This document shows positions 27,301 through 35,486 of a DNA stretch of 64,000 nt, one piece after another (within the stretch, counting starts at the first letter, position 1; every line of letters starts with the position of its first letter). Made by a program: the position numbers and the translations under genes. The notes beneath the pieces were generated by a model. That model saw only the letters and a program-made list of their open reading frames with translations, made no database searches and had not been told where the DNA came from. Source of the stretch: Streptomyces mobaraensis NBRC 13819 = DSM 40847 (lineage in GTDB: Bacteria > Actinomycetota > Actinomycetes > Streptomycetales > Streptomycetaceae); the NCBI RefSeq assembly GCF_017916255.1, contig NZ_CP072827.1, forward strand, positions 2,170,001-2,234,000. Reading direction: 5' to 3'.

Positions 27301-28215
27301 CGTCCCGCCCGCGTCCCGGGCGGCCGCCTCCCGTCCGGGGCCCCCGGGGTGGCCGCGCCACCCCGCCGTGGTCCCGGGGCCGTCCGCGGAGCCGGCCGTG
27401 TCGGTCGTCCGTCCCGGCGCGGGGTGCCCGGGCCGCCCGGAAGCCGCGCCCCCGGACGCCCCTGGCGTCCCGGACGCCCAGGAACCCCCCGCACCCCCGC
27501 CCCCCAGCAGCTCCGCGTGCAGAGCGCGCAGTTCCGGGCCCGGGTCCGTGCCGAGGCGGTCGGCGAGGGCCGCCCGGACGTCCTCGTAGGCGGCGAGCGC
27601 CTCCGCCGGGCGGCCCGCGGCGCGCAGGGCGCGCAGCCGCAGGGCCTGGAGCGGCTCGTCCAGGGGGTGGTCGGCGCAGAGCTCGGCCAGTTCGGGCAGG
27701 GCGGCGTCCGGGTCGCCGAGGGCGACGGACGCGGCGAGCCGGCCGCGCCGCGCGGCGAGGTGCCGGGCGTCCAGCCGGGCGGCGAGCGCCTCGTGGCCGG
27801 GCAGGTCGGACAGGGCGGGCCCGCGCCACAGGGCGAGCGCGTCGTCCAGCATCCCGGCCGCCTTCACCGGGTCGCCGTCCGCGAGCGCCCGCTCGCCCTC
27901 GTCGGCGAGGCGCTGGAAGCGGTGCAGGTCGACGTCGTCGGGCCGGGCGTTCAGCCGGTAGCCGCCGGCCACCGACTCCACCGCCCCGGCGCCGAGCGCC
28001 CGCCGCAGCCGCGCGACGAGCGCCTGGAGCGCGCCGGGCGCGTCCGCCGGCGGCTCGTCGACCCAGACGAGGTCGATGAGCGTGCCGGACGCGTGCCCCC
28101 GCCCGGGGTGCAGGGCGAGCGCCGCGAGCAGCGCGCGCAGCCGCGCGCCGCCGACGGCGACGGGCCGCCCGTCGTCGGTATGGGCCTGGGTGGTGCCGAG
28201 GATGCCGTAACGCAC
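24343..28215 (-). CDS. Giant SARP/AfsR-type regulator (wHTH-BTAD-NB-ARC-TPR)
   Basis: A 1290-residue transcriptional regulator. Residues 1-95 form an OmpR-type winged helix (LRALLAALALHPGRGHASGT), 95-238 a BTAD domain (VDLHRFQRLADEGERALADG to DPGPELRALHAELLG), 475-482 the NB-ARC Walker A (GPGGAGKT) with Walker B MLLVLDNCEH and sensor TSREPL, and the C-terminal 500 residues helical TPR-like repeats. A roughly 200-residue Gly/Ala/Pro-rich linker (238-440), partly collagen-like, separates BTAD and NTPase. Such proteins activate antibiotic or developmental genes. GTG 28215 has GACAAT six bases upstream, so it is probably leaderless. No biosynthetic cluster is adjacent. Confidence 0.9.
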   Translation of the reverse strand: MRYGILGTTQAHTDDGRPVAVGGARLRALLAALALHPGRGHASGTLIDLVWVDEPPADAPGALQALVARLRRALGAGAVESVAGGYRLNARPDDVDLHRFQRLADEGERALADGDPVKAAGMLDDALALWRGPALSDLPGHEALAARLDARHLAARRGRLAASVALGDPDAALPELAELCADHPLDEPLQALRLRALRAAGRPAEALAAYEDVRAALADRLGTDPGPELRALHAELLGGGGAGGSWASGTPGASGGAASGRPGHPAPGRTTDTAGSADGPGTTAGWRGHPGGPGREAAARDAGGTAGRHGQAGRDGQDGEAGRAGQDAPDGRDGRAREGGTDGQGPWAGAAETAGAAETAGEAAPAGAGHPAGRTTGPAGPAAHPGPEGPARHSEPGAPGAYPPPRPYADGGQGHGVQSRPAGAEAEGSAATPAPAGRAPRGNLRARLTSFVGREDDVLVIRRDLERHRLVTLLGPGGAGKTRLSQEAAEAVARETGAWPDGVWLAELAPVDDPATVPEAVLTSLGGRETVVRGTAEGLRAAADATSGDPLVRLAELCGPRRMLLVLDNCEHVIDAAARLAETLLAHCPGVTVLATSREPLAVPGESVRPVEPLPDPVALRLLADRGAAARPGFRIEDDPEACAEICHRLDGLPLAIELAAARLRMLTPRGLADRLDDRFRLLTSGSRTVLPRQQTLRAVVDWSWDLLDAPERAVLRRLSVFAGGCDLAAAEAVCANGEDDGGGDEVPVEDVAVLVGSLVDKSLVVAAPADDGEMRYRLLETVGEYAAERLDEAGERAAVERRHLVHYRELARTTEPLLRGPEQRVLLDRLEREHDNLRTALRRAVAARDEQEALCLVLSLGWFWQLRDHRVDGSTWAQAVMGLGPDPFDDPVQPAPPLYERCIDAPPPMSPELLMEARRGVRLVWLSNREHDLRAMEDTDTQAWMRRVAAAYDPGQPQNCRVPGFAWYFVRLFIGDVESIYRNLDTGVEMCRELGYEWELAFHLQQRAKLLNEIPGRADLGLQDADESLELFRRIGDAWGVAEALSGRAESHERRGAFAEAARDYREALDNARVLGSSAQLPMLRCRLAEVLTESGEIDGAEGERLLREALEEAEPLNPDAAYFIRISLGIRIARNGGHAEAREIFETLHGELRDRSIPLFATMLESVLGWLDVLQGRPADALPRLRAALTAADDPLTALVAAHLPVHMLLNAAFAHSALPGPEHVAAAARLLGAVAALRPAGLYEASVERELRERTTAVARTALGEEAYERAYAEGGRLTMEEAAALV

Positions 28216-28342
28216 CGGGTCATTGTCCCCGCTCGGGCTCCACCGGCGTTACGACTTTCCGTCGCGACCAAGTACCGTCCTGCCGGTACACCCCCGCGCC
28301 GGGTCACCGGCCGACCCCCGCAGACCCCTGGAGCGCAGAACC

Positions 28343-29164
28343 ATGGCATCCGACGCGACGCACGCCGAGCGGCGCGTGAGCCCCGTCTTCCTCGCCCTCG
28401 TCGCCGTGATGGCGGTGTCGATGTGGGCGGTGTGGACCGACTACGCGGCGAGCCCCGGCTTCGCCGTGTTCCTGTTCGTCGTCTCGGGCTGGGTCGTCTC
28501 GCTCTGCCTCCACGAGTACGCGCACGCGCGCACCGCCCTGCACGGCGGCGACATCACGGTCGGGGCGAAGGGGTACCTCACGCTCAACCCGCTCAAGTAC
28601 ACGCACGCCGTGCTGAGCGTCGTCCTCCCCGTGATCTTCGTGATCATGGGCGGGATCGGGCTCCCCGGCGGCGCGGTCTTCATCGAGCGGCACCGCGTCC
28701 ACGGCCGCTGGAAGCACAGCCTGATCTCGGCGGCCGGGCCGCTGACGAACGTCCTGTTCGCGGTCGTCTGCGCGGCGCCGTTCTGGCTGGGCGCGCTCGA
28801 CGGGGTGCCGGACACGTTCCGCTACGCGCTGGGCTTCATGGTGCTGCTCCAGGTCTCGGCCGCGCTCCTCAACCTGCTGCCCGTCCCGGGCATGGACGGC
28901 TACGGGATCGTGGAGCCGTGGCTGTCGCCGGGGGTGCGGCGGCAGGTGGAGCCGTTCGCGCCGTTCGGGTTCCTGGCGCTGTTCGGGTTCCTGATGATCC
29001 CCGCGGTCAACGACGCGTTCTTCGACCTGATCCACGCGGTGCTGCGGGTGCTGGGCGTCGAGGAGTGGGACGCGTACTGGGGACGGCGGCTGTTCCAGTT
29101 CTGGGACGCCCCCGAGAGCGTCCCGTCGCCGGCCGACCAGTGGCAGTGGATCCGCGTCGGCTGA
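28343..29164 (+). CDS. M50/site-2-protease-family membrane metalloprotease
   Basis: A 273-residue polytopic protein of the site-2 protease family (RseP/SpoIVFB group). The zinc motif HEYAH is in LCLHEYAHARTALHGGD and the third ligand in LLNLLPVPGMDGYG, both within hydrophobic helices as the family requires. These proteases cleave membrane-embedded regulators such as anti-sigma factors. ATG 28343 follows GGAG. It diverges from the SARP gene. No PDZ domain, so it belongs to the compact class. Substrate unknown. Confidence 0.88.
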   Translation: MASDATHAERRVSPVFLALVAVMAVSMWAVWTDYAASPGFAVFLFVVSGWVVSLCLHEYAHARTALHGGDITVGAKGYLTLNPLKYTHAVLSVVLPVIFVIMGGIGLPGGAVFIERHRVHGRWKHSLISAAGPLTNVLFAVVCAAPFWLGALDGVPDTFRYALGFMVLLQVSAALLNLLPVPGMDGYGIVEPWLSPGVRRQVEPFAPFGFLALFGFLMIPAVNDAFFDLIHAVLRVLGVEEWDAYWGRRLFQFWDAPESVPSPADQWQWIRVG

Positions 29165-29186
29165 CCGGCGTCCGGGAACGGCGGCC

Positions 29187-29384
29187 TCACTCCGTGACGG
29201 CCGCCGCCCGCTCCGCCTCGCGGTCCATCTTGCGCTTGCGGATGTAGAACCACGCCATGTTGGAGGCGACGCCCGCCAGCAGGATCCAGACGACGCCGAG
29301 CCAGCTGCCCCGGGAGAACGAGACGACGGCCGCGGCCACCGCGAGGACGCAGACGGCGAGGGCGTAGAGGGCGAGGCGGGGCAT
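29187..29384 (-). CDS. Small two-helix membrane protein, 65 aa
   Basis: A 65-residue protein with two hydrophobic helices (LALYALAVCVLAVAAAVVSF and WLGVVWILLAGVASNMAWFY) and a basic tail (RKRKMDREAERA). ATG 29384 has AGGAG eight bases upstream, and the earlier in-frame starts lack one. Convergent to the protease gene. Function unknown. Confidence 0.7.
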   Translation of the reverse strand: MPRLALYALAVCVLAVAAAVVSFSRGSWLGVVWILLAGVASNMAWFYIRKRKMDREAERAAAVTE

Positions 29385-29531
29385 GGGGAACGGCTCCTGT
29401 CCGGGGACGGGGAACGTGAACGGTGATCCGGCGCGAGTGCGTACGATCCCGGTCATTGTCCCCCATGCCCGTCAGCGGCCCACGGGCGCCCCGCCCCGGC
29501 CGACCGCGCGGAACGGCGGTGCGCCCGCCGG

Positions 29532-30236
29532 TCAGACGTCCGTGACCCGCAGCCCCGCGTGCGCCTTGTACCGCCGGTTGACGGAGATCAGGTTGGCGAC
29601 CAGCGACTCCACCTGGTGCGCGTTGCGCAGCCGTCCCGCGAAGACGCCGCGCATCCCGGGAATGCGGGCGGCCAGCGCCTGGACGAGGTCGGTGTCGGCC
29701 CGCTTCTCACCGAGCACCATCACGTCGGTGTCGATCTCGTCGATCTCCGGGTCGGACAGCAGCACGGCGGACAGGTGGTGGAAGGCGGCCGTCACCCGGG
29801 ACTCGGGCAGCAGGGCGGCGGCCTGCTGGGCGGCGCTGCCCTCCTCCGGCTTCAGCGCGTAGGCGCCCTGCTTGTCGAAGCCGAGCGGGTTGACACAGTC
29901 GATCACGAGCTTCCCCGCGAGCTCCTCGCGCAGCGCCTCCAGGGTCTTGCCGTGGCCCTCCCACGGCACGGCGACGATCACGATGTCGCTGCGCCGGGCG
30001 CACTCGGCGTTGTCGGCGCCCTCGACGCCGAGCCCCAGCTCGGCGGCGGCGGCCTCGGCGCGCTCGGCGGCGCGGGAACCGATGATCACCCGCTGGCCGG
30101 CCTTGGCCAGCCGGTAGGCGAGGCCGCGGCCCTGGTCACCGGTGCCGCCGAGGACGCCGACCACCAGGCCGGAGACGTCCGGAAGGTCCCAAGGGTCCTT
30201 GGCTGCGGGCTTTGTTGTGTCAGCGGAAGTCGTCAT
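29532..30236 (-). CDS. npdG: NADPH-dependent F420 reductase
   Basis: A 234-residue F420:NADP oxidoreductase that transfers hydride between NADPH and coenzyme F420, supplying F420H2 for enzymes such as the DUF385-type protein at the start of this window. The Rossmann motif GVLGGTGDQGRGLAYRLAKA and GSRAAERAEAAA (NADP phosphate binding), DIVIVAVPWEGHG and VIDCVNPLGFD are typical. The ATG at 30236 lies at the edge of a TGACAG/CTGTCA palindrome and has no ribosome site. Confidence 0.92.
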   Translation of the reverse strand: MTTSADTTKPAAKDPWDLPDVSGLVVGVLGGTGDQGRGLAYRLAKAGQRVIIGSRAAERAEAAAAELGLGVEGADNAECARRSDIVIVAVPWEGHGKTLEALREELAGKLVIDCVNPLGFDKQGAYALKPEEGSAAQQAAALLPESRVTAAFHHLSAVLLSDPEIDEIDTDVMVLGEKRADTDLVQALAARIPGMRGVFAGRLRNAHQVESLVANLISVNRRYKAHAGLRVTDV

Positions 30237-30252
30237 GACAGCGATACTGTCA
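30236..30252 (-). promoter_or_regulatory. Inverted repeat at the npdG start codon
   Basis: TGACAG-CGATA-CTGTCA (6+5+6, perfect) abuts the npdG ATG. Read on the gene strand it contains TATCGC, a -10-like hexamer five bases before the start, so the site could be a promoter with an overlapping operator on a leaderless gene. Confidence 0.4.
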
Positions 30253-30656
30253 CGCCCGCGGCGAGCGGTACCGAGCGGCGCCGCGCGCCATGGCGGCAAC
30301 ACCGCGAGCCGCGTCGGGCAGGGCCGCGAGCACCGCACCCGGCAACGGCCGCGGGCGACGGCGGGGAGCGGCGAGGACGGCGGCGAGGAACGGCGCGGGC
30401 AGGGCACCGAGGAGCGGCACCGGCGGCACAGAGGAGGCGGCACCGGAGCAGCACGAGCGGCAGCGAGGAGCGCCGCCAGCGGTACCGCCGCAGCGCCGTC
30501 CGCCGCACTCGGCAGCGCTCAAGCCACTTCCACACCACCGGCCGCACCGCGCGCACCGCCGCGGAACGCGGCCGACGCACGCGGCCGGGTCACGAACGGG
30601 TGAGCCGGGCGGCTTCCCCGTTTTCCTCCCGGTTCGTCGCGGCAGGATGGTGAGTC
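30253..30656. other. Non-coding GA-rich intergenic stretch
   Basis: About 400 bases between npdG and the next gene. The plus strand is enriched in purine-rich near-repeats (GGCGAGGA, GAGGAGCGGCACCGG, GGAGCAGC). Reading frames on both strands are Arg/Ala-rich with no domain, and none has a ribosome site, so I call no gene. Confidence 0.5.
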
Positions 30657-31307
30657 ATGAACGCTGTGCGTGTCGCGCTGTTGCGCGAAGTGCTCGACGG
30701 GACCGACTGGTTGCGGGACACGCGCCGTTTCGCGGGGACACTGCGCCGGTCGGCCCGGGCGCGCGGCGGTGGCCTGCTGCTCGTCGGGACGGCGGAGTAC
30801 GAGCCCTGGCACCTCGCGGCGCACCTGGACGAGGAGGCGGCCCGCTCCGGCCGCCCCGAGCTGCACCCCACCCTCGTCCGCCACCGGGTGCCGCCGGGCG
30901 CCCCCGCGCACCTGGCGGCGGGCCTGGAGCGGCTGGACGGCGGCGCCGGGCTCGGCGGGGCGCTGCTGCTGGTGGTGCCGCAGACCGGGCCGCCGCCCGG
31001 GGAGGCGCTGCTGGAACGGGTGGACGGCGTACGGCGCGGCGGGACGACGGTCCTCGCGCTGGACGGCGGAGCGGCCGGCGGCGAGGAGCTGCGGACCCTC
31101 GCGCACGAGGTACTGCCGGCCCCCGCCGCCACCGGCTTGGACCTGGACATGGTCCAGCACCTGGTCAGCGCCGCCGCGGGCGAGGACGTCCCGCCCGGAC
31201 GCCGCTTCCGCGACCGGCTCTCCCGGCTGGCCGCCCGGCTCACGGCACCGCCCCCCGAGCCGTACCCCGGGAAGCCGTCCGGGCCGTACCCCAGGGAGCC
31301 GTGGTGA
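30657..31307 (+). CDS. Conserved hypothetical protein, 216 aa
   Basis: A soluble protein opening MNAVRVALLREVLDGTDWLR and containing RARGGGLLLVGTAEYEPWHL, LEEAARSG-type helices and GGALLLVVPQTGPPPGEALL, an alternating alpha/beta pattern. I recall similar proteins in Streptomyces but no function. The C-terminus is a Pro-rich tail with two PYPGKPSG/PYPREP units. Same orientation as the MFS gene downstream. Confidence 0.7.
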   Translation: MNAVRVALLREVLDGTDWLRDTRRFAGTLRRSARARGGGLLLVGTAEYEPWHLAAHLDEEAARSGRPELHPTLVRHRVPPGAPAHLAAGLERLDGGAGLGGALLLVVPQTGPPPGEALLERVDGVRRGGTTVLALDGGAAGGEELRTLAHEVLPAPAATGLDLDMVQHLVSAAAGEDVPPGRRFRDRLSRLAARLTAPPPEPYPGKPSGPYPREPW

Positions 31308-31643
31308 CCCGGCCGGCGCGGCGCCTCCGGGCGCGTAGGGCGCCTCCCGGCACTCGGGCCGCGCCTCCGCGCCGTCGCCCGGCCCGGCCTCCCGCGTGAG
31401 ACCCGTCACGCACCGCCGCCGCGTCACCCACCACGCGCGCGGCCACCCCCCGCACCCCAGGGGCCGCGCGGCTCACCGCGAACTCCCGCCCTACCGGGGC
31501 CTCTTCGCGACATTCCGGGAATTCACCCACCTCCACCCTTTCCCCCCATTCCGCCCCCTCCGCTCCCTTTGGAGCTCGGGCCCCGCGCGGCGCCAGGGAA
31601 AAGCGTTTGCTCGTACCACTAAGGCCACGGACCATGGACCCCC
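31308..31643. other. Intergenic region upstream of MFS gene
   Basis: Roughly 336 bases with no supported gene. The sequence is C-rich in the middle, and AAAAGCGTTTGCTCGTACCA near 31600 is the only AT-leaning patch, a plausible promoter area for the MFS gene that begins at 31,644. Confidence 0.4.
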
Positions 31644-33005
31644 GTGACCGAGCACGATCCCTCCCCCTCCCCGCCCGATCCCCTCCTCGCCGGGGCCCCT
31701 GCCCAGGCCCCCGCCCCGGGCCGGCTGCGGGCGCTGCTGCCCGACCTGACGCCCTGGCGCTCGTCGCGCGACTTCCGGCGGATGTGGATGGCCGGGCTCG
31801 TCACCGTCTTCGGCAGCTTCCTCACCTTCGTCGCGCTCCCGGTGCAGCTCAAGGAGCTCACCGGTTCGACGCTCGCCGTCGGCGCGATCGGCGCGGTGGA
31901 ACTCGTCCCGCTGATCGTCTTCGGCCTCTGGGGCGGCGCCCTCGCCGACGCCCTCGACCGCCGCAAGCTGATCCTCTGGACCGAGGCCGGACTGGGGGTG
32001 CTGAGCGCCTTGTTGCTGCTCAACACCCTGCTGCCGCACCCGCTCGTCTGGCCGCTCTACCTGGTCGCCGGCCTGGTCAGCGCGCTCACCGGGCTCCAGC
32101 GCCCGGCCCTGCAGTCGATCGTCCCGCGCATCGTCGCGCACGAGCAACTGCCCGCCGCCATCGCGCTGAACACCATGCGCTGGCAGGTCGGCGCCATCGC
32201 GGGGCCGTCCCTCGCGGGCGTGATAATCGCCTTCGGCGGCCTCCAGTGGGCCTACGCCCTGGACGTCGCCTCCTACGCGATCTCGGTCCTGTTCACCATC
32301 GGCCTGGCCGCCTCCCCGCCCGCGCGCGACGCCGACAAGCCGTCCGTGCGCGGCATCCTGGAGGGCGCCCGCTACGCCTGGAGCCGCAAGGAACTGCTCG
32401 GCACCTACGCCGTCGACATGGCCGCGATGTTCTTCGCCTTCCCCAACGCGGTCTTCCCGTTCCTCGCCGACGACCTCCACGCCCGCTGGGCGCTCGGCCT
32501 GATGTACGCGGCGAGCGCGATCGGTTCGCTGCTGGTCAGCCTGACCAGCGGCTGGGTCTCCCGGGTGCACCGGCACGGCCGGATGGTCGTCGGCGCGGCC
32601 CTCGCCTGGGGCGCGGCGATGGCGCTGGCGGGGTGGATGGGCAACATCTGGCTGGTGCTGGTGATGCTGGCGCTGGCCGGCGCGGCGGACACGGTCAGCG
32701 GCCTGTTCCGGTCGGCCATGTGGGACCAGACCATCCCCGACGAACTGCGCGGCCGGCTCGCGGGCATCGAGCTGCTCTCGTACTCGGTGGGCCCGCAGCT
32801 CGGCCAGGTCCGCGCCGGCGGCATGGCCGCGCTCACCAACGTCCGCGCCTCCATCTGGGCGGGCGGCCTGGCCTGCGTCGCCTCGGTCGGCCTGCTGGCC
32901 ATGGCGCTGCCGAAGCTCCTCTCCTACGACCAGCGCACCGACGAACACGCGGTCCGCATGCGCGAACGCCAGGCGCGCAAGCCGGAGGTGACGGAGGCGG
33001 CGTAG
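31644..33005 (+). CDS. MFS transporter, enterobactin-exporter-like
   Basis: A 453-residue major-facilitator protein with about 12 helices. FRRMWMAGLVTVFGSFLTFV opens helix 1, GGALADALDRRKLILWTEAG is motif A and the long central loop carries RYAWSRKELLGTYAVDM. The arrangement resembles EntS-type and macrolide-efflux-type MFS proteins. GTG 31644 is the first start in frame after the promoter area. Substrate unknown; no siderophore genes are nearby. Confidence 0.88.
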   Translation: MTEHDPSPSPPDPLLAGAPAQAPAPGRLRALLPDLTPWRSSRDFRRMWMAGLVTVFGSFLTFVALPVQLKELTGSTLAVGAIGAVELVPLIVFGLWGGALADALDRRKLILWTEAGLGVLSALLLLNTLLPHPLVWPLYLVAGLVSALTGLQRPALQSIVPRIVAHEQLPAAIALNTMRWQVGAIAGPSLAGVIIAFGGLQWAYALDVASYAISVLFTIGLAASPPARDADKPSVRGILEGARYAWSRKELLGTYAVDMAAMFFAFPNAVFPFLADDLHARWALGLMYAASAIGSLLVSLTSGWVSRVHRHGRMVVGAALAWGAAMALAGWMGNIWLVLVMLALAGAADTVSGLFRSAMWDQTIPDELRGRLAGIELLSYSVGPQLGQVRAGGMAALTNVRASIWAGGLACVASVGLLAMALPKLLSYDQRTDEHAVRMRERQARKPEVTEAA

Positions 33006-33038
33006 GCCCGGCCCGGCCCCGTCCGGTCCCGTACGGGA

Positions 33039-33458
33039 TCAGGCGCTCACCGCCGTCTCCAGCAGCTCCTTGAGCCGCACCAGGTCGGCGACGACCATCG
33101 CGGCGTCCCGCTCGAACTCGGCGTCGGTGGTCCCCGGCTGCCGGCGGAGGGTGAACACGGCCTCGGTCCCCGCCCCGTCGGCGATCACGCGGAACGGGTT
33201 GTGGACGGTCTCCCCCGACGGGAGGGTGACGTCGTGGTCGAGCACCCCGAACGCGTTGAGGGGCGCGAACGAGACCACGACCCGGCCCATGGGCGAGGAC
33301 TCCGCGACCCACTGCTCCCCGCGCTTCTCGATGGAACCGCCCAGTCCACGGGCCCACGCGGGCAGGTTGGCGGGGTCGGACGCGTAGGCGTAGACCTCGT
33401 CGACGGGCCGGTCGATGTGGACGCCGATGTGACGGCTTCGCTTCTCGGTACCTGTCAT
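33039..33458 (-). CDS. SRPBCC-domain protein
   Basis: A 139-residue protein of the START/Bet v1-like SRPBCC fold that binds hydrophobic ligands in a deep cavity. The opening RHIGVHIDRPVDEVYAYASD and the PANLPAWARGLGGSIEKRGE segment are typical of the polyketide-cyclase-like/SRPBCC family. ATG 33458 is used. Convergent to the MFS gene. Ligand and role unknown. Confidence 0.85.
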   Translation of the reverse strand: MTGTEKRSRHIGVHIDRPVDEVYAYASDPANLPAWARGLGGSIEKRGEQWVAESSPMGRVVVSFAPLNAFGVLDHDVTLPSGETVHNPFRVIADGAGTEAVFTLRRQPGTTDAEFERDAAMVVADLVRLKELLETAVSA

Positions 33459-33502
33459 GACGGCGACGATAGGGGGGCGACGCCGTACTCCTGAACGGAT
33501 CA

Positions 33503-33720
33503 CCGGGAGAACGTCCGGGAGAACGTCAGATCGCCGCGGAGTATCGCCGCGGAGTGAAGCGACCGGCCACCCGCCGGGTGGCGACTCATCAGCGGAACGG
33601 CGGCTCAGCCCGGGACCGGCGGCTCACCCGCTGAGCGGCAGCTCGCCCCGGGAACGGCGGCCCGTTCGCGGAGCGGCAGCCCACCCGGGAGCAGCGGCTG
33701 GTTCGAGATGCGAGAAGCGA
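33503..33720. repeat. Tandem and near-tandem intergenic repeats
   Basis: Two exact tandem duplications lie back to back: CCGGGAGAACGT at 33503-33514 and 33515-33526, then ATCGCCGCGGAGT at 33530-33542 and 33543-33555. After these come degenerate units of about 30 bases built from GGAACGGCGGCTCA/GAGCGGCAGCTC. The region lies between two leftward genes; no gene is supported in its roughly 300 bases. Confidence 0.75.
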
Positions 33721-33758
33721 CCGCCGCCCCCGCCGAGCCGCCGCTCACCCGCGAACCG

Positions 33759-33995
33759 TCACCCCTCCCCGCCCGCACCCCCGCCCCGCTCCCCGTCGTT
33801 CCAGCGCGGGTCCTGGCGCCACTCCTCCTCGCGCTCCCGTGCCGTCTCCATGGCGTGGGCCGCCTCCTCGCGGGTGGCGTAGGGGCCGAAGCGGTCGGCG
33901 GCGCGGCACTGCGGACCCTCCTCGACCGTGCCGTGTTTGAGGCAGTAGTACCACTCGCCCGGTTTGCCCGCCGGGCGCTTCTTGAACAGCGCCAT
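33759..33995 (-). CDS. Small SPOR-like hypothetical protein, 78 aa
   Basis: A 78-residue protein starting [20 protein letters not shown], with the [20 protein letters not shown] and [19 protein letters not shown] segments. The second resembles the recurring [12 protein letters not shown] unit of SPOR domains and of small Streptomyces proteins next to map. ATG 33995 has AAGGAGGAG just upstream. Divergent from map. No experimental function known to me. Confidence 0.75.
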   Translation of the reverse strand: MALFKKRPAGKPGEWYYCLKHGTVEEGPQCRAADRFGPYATREEAAHAMETAREREEEWRQDPRWNDGERGGGAGGEG

Positions 33996-34002
33996 GTCTC
34001 CT

Positions 34003-34038
34003 CCTTCGCCGGTTCCCTCGCCGGTTCCTTCGCCGGTC
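34003..34038. repeat. Three 12-bp tandem repeats in the map promoter region
   Basis: CCTTCGCCGGTT, CCCTCGCCGGTT and CCTTCGCCGGTC follow one another between the small protein gene and map. They might bind a regulator or just be slippage products. Confidence 0.6.
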
Positions 34039-34092
34039 CGCGCGACCTCTCGCCCCCATGCTCCCCGACCGGCCGTGACTACACTCGCAGGC

Positions 34093-34950
34093 ATGTCTGG
34101 CCAGTCACTTCTCGTCCCCGGGAAACTCTCTCCCGCCCGCCCCGTACCCGCGTCGATCCCGCGCCCCGAGTACGTCGGCAAGGAAGCGCCCACCCCGTAC
34201 TCCGGCCCCGAGGTCCAGGACGCCGAAACGATCGAGCGGATGCGGATCGCGGGCCGCATCGCCGCGCAGGCGATGGAGGAGGCTGCCAAGCACATCGCGC
34301 CCGGTGTGACCACCGACGAGCTCGACCGGGTCGCGCACGAGTTCATGTGCGACCACGGCGCCTACCCCTCGACGCTCGGCTACCGCGGTTTCCCCAAGTC
34401 CCTCTGCTCCTCGGTCAACGAGGTCATCTGCCACGGCATCCCGGACTCGACCGTGCTGCGCGACGGCGACATCGTCAACCTCGACGTGACGGCCTACATC
34501 GGCGGCGTGCACGGCGACAACAACGCGACGTACCTCTGCGGCGACGTGGACGAGGAGTCGCGCCTGCTGGTGGAGCGCACCCGGGAGGCGCTGAACCGGG
34601 CGATCAAGGCGGTCAAGCCGGGCCGCCGCATCAACGTCATCGGCCGCGTCATCGAGTCCTACGCCAAGCGCTTCGGCTACGGCGTGGTCCGGGACTTCAC
34701 CGGCCACGGCATCAACTCGTCCTTCCACTCCGGCCTGATCGTCCCGCACTACGACAGCCCGCACCACGACACCCTGATCCAGCCGGGGATGACGTTCACC
34801 ATCGAGCCGATGCTGACGCTGGGCACGTACGAGTACGACATGTGGGACGACGGCTGGACGGTCGTCACCAAGGACCGGAAGCGGACGGCGCAGTTCGAGC
34901 ACACCCTGGTGGTGACGGACACGGGCGCGGAGATCCTGACGCTGCCGTAG
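34093..34950 (+). CDS. map: Methionine aminopeptidase, type I
   Basis: A 285-residue class-I methionine aminopeptidase that removes initiator Met. The pita-bread fold motifs are present: [38 protein letters not shown] (metal Asp), HGDNNATYL (second Asp), [18 protein letters not shown] (metal His), TIEPML (Glu) and the final QFEHT-type Glu ([10 protein letters not shown]). The N-terminal extension of about 40 residues ([18 protein letters not shown]) is the usual actinobacterial linker motif. ATG 34093 has TACACT seven bases upstream and no ribosome site, suggesting leaderless translation. Confidence 0.95.
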   Translation: MSGQSLLVPGKLSPARPVPASIPRPEYVGKEAPTPYSGPEVQDAETIERMRIAGRIAAQAMEEAAKHIAPGVTTDELDRVAHEFMCDHGAYPSTLGYRGFPKSLCSSVNEVICHGIPDSTVLRDGDIVNLDVTAYIGGVHGDNNATYLCGDVDEESRLLVERTREALNRAIKAVKPGRRINVIGRVIESYAKRFGYGVVRDFTGHGINSSFHSGLIVPHYDSPHHDTLIQPGMTFTIEPMLTLGTYEYDMWDDGWTVVTKDRKRTAQFEHTLVVTDTGAEILTLP

Positions 34951-35486
34951 CCGTCCCGGCCCCGCGCACGGCCGGGGGTGTCTTTCCGGCCGCGCGCGGG
35001 GCCTGCGGTACCGGGGGGCGCGCTTCGGCGAGAGGGCGGACCGCCGGTCGTCGGCGCCGTTCCCGCGCCCCACGCACGATCCACTTCTTCATGTATCGGC
35101 CATTTAACTAACCGCTCCCGCTGGCCGGTTCTGTGGGGTCCACCAGCCGGAAGGACGCGGGACAGGCGGACACGGCACGTCCCGGGGAGACCTCCTCCAC
35201 CCGGCAGGCCGCCCTCTGGCACGCCGACGGCGACGGGAAACGTGACCTCTCCCACAAACGGGCCCGCGAACGGGCCCCCATACGTCGCGACTTTCGGCCT
35301 CCGGGCGAGTGGCCGGAATTCCGCGCCGCCCTCTTTCGCGCGGCCAAGAATTCACATATTGCACGTCGGCTCTTTTCGCAGCCATATCGATGGCATAGGA
35401 AATTGGCCGGGAAGGCTGCTTTCGGGGAGCTTGTGGCGCGTGCGACGGTGGTGACGCCCACCCCACCATGAAGAGAGGGAAAGAGA
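34951..35486. other. Long intergenic region with AT-leaning 3' part
   Basis: About 535 bases between map and the secreted protein gene. The first 350 bases show only Arg/Pro-rich open frames without support. From about 35,345 the composition drops in GC, with AATTCACATATTGCA and a GCCAT-ATCG-ATGGC palindrome at 35381-35394, the likely promoter and control region for the gene at 35,487. Confidence 0.45.

Noticed and set aside
24343..28215. Possible antibiotic biosynthetic cluster around the SARP, ABC exporter and glycosyltransferase
   Set aside because: No PKS, NRPS, terpene synthase or RiPP core genes occur in the window, and the genes are scattered among housekeeping genes.
24538..29247. 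A 1569-residue rightward open frame across the SARP gene
   Set aside because: It is the antisense shadow of the giant regulator, caused by high GC; low-complexity Arg/Gly/Pro translation and no domain.
35133..35471. A 112-aa frame upstream of the crystallin-like gene
   Set aside because: No ribosome site, no recognisable domain, and it spans the AT-leaning promoter area.
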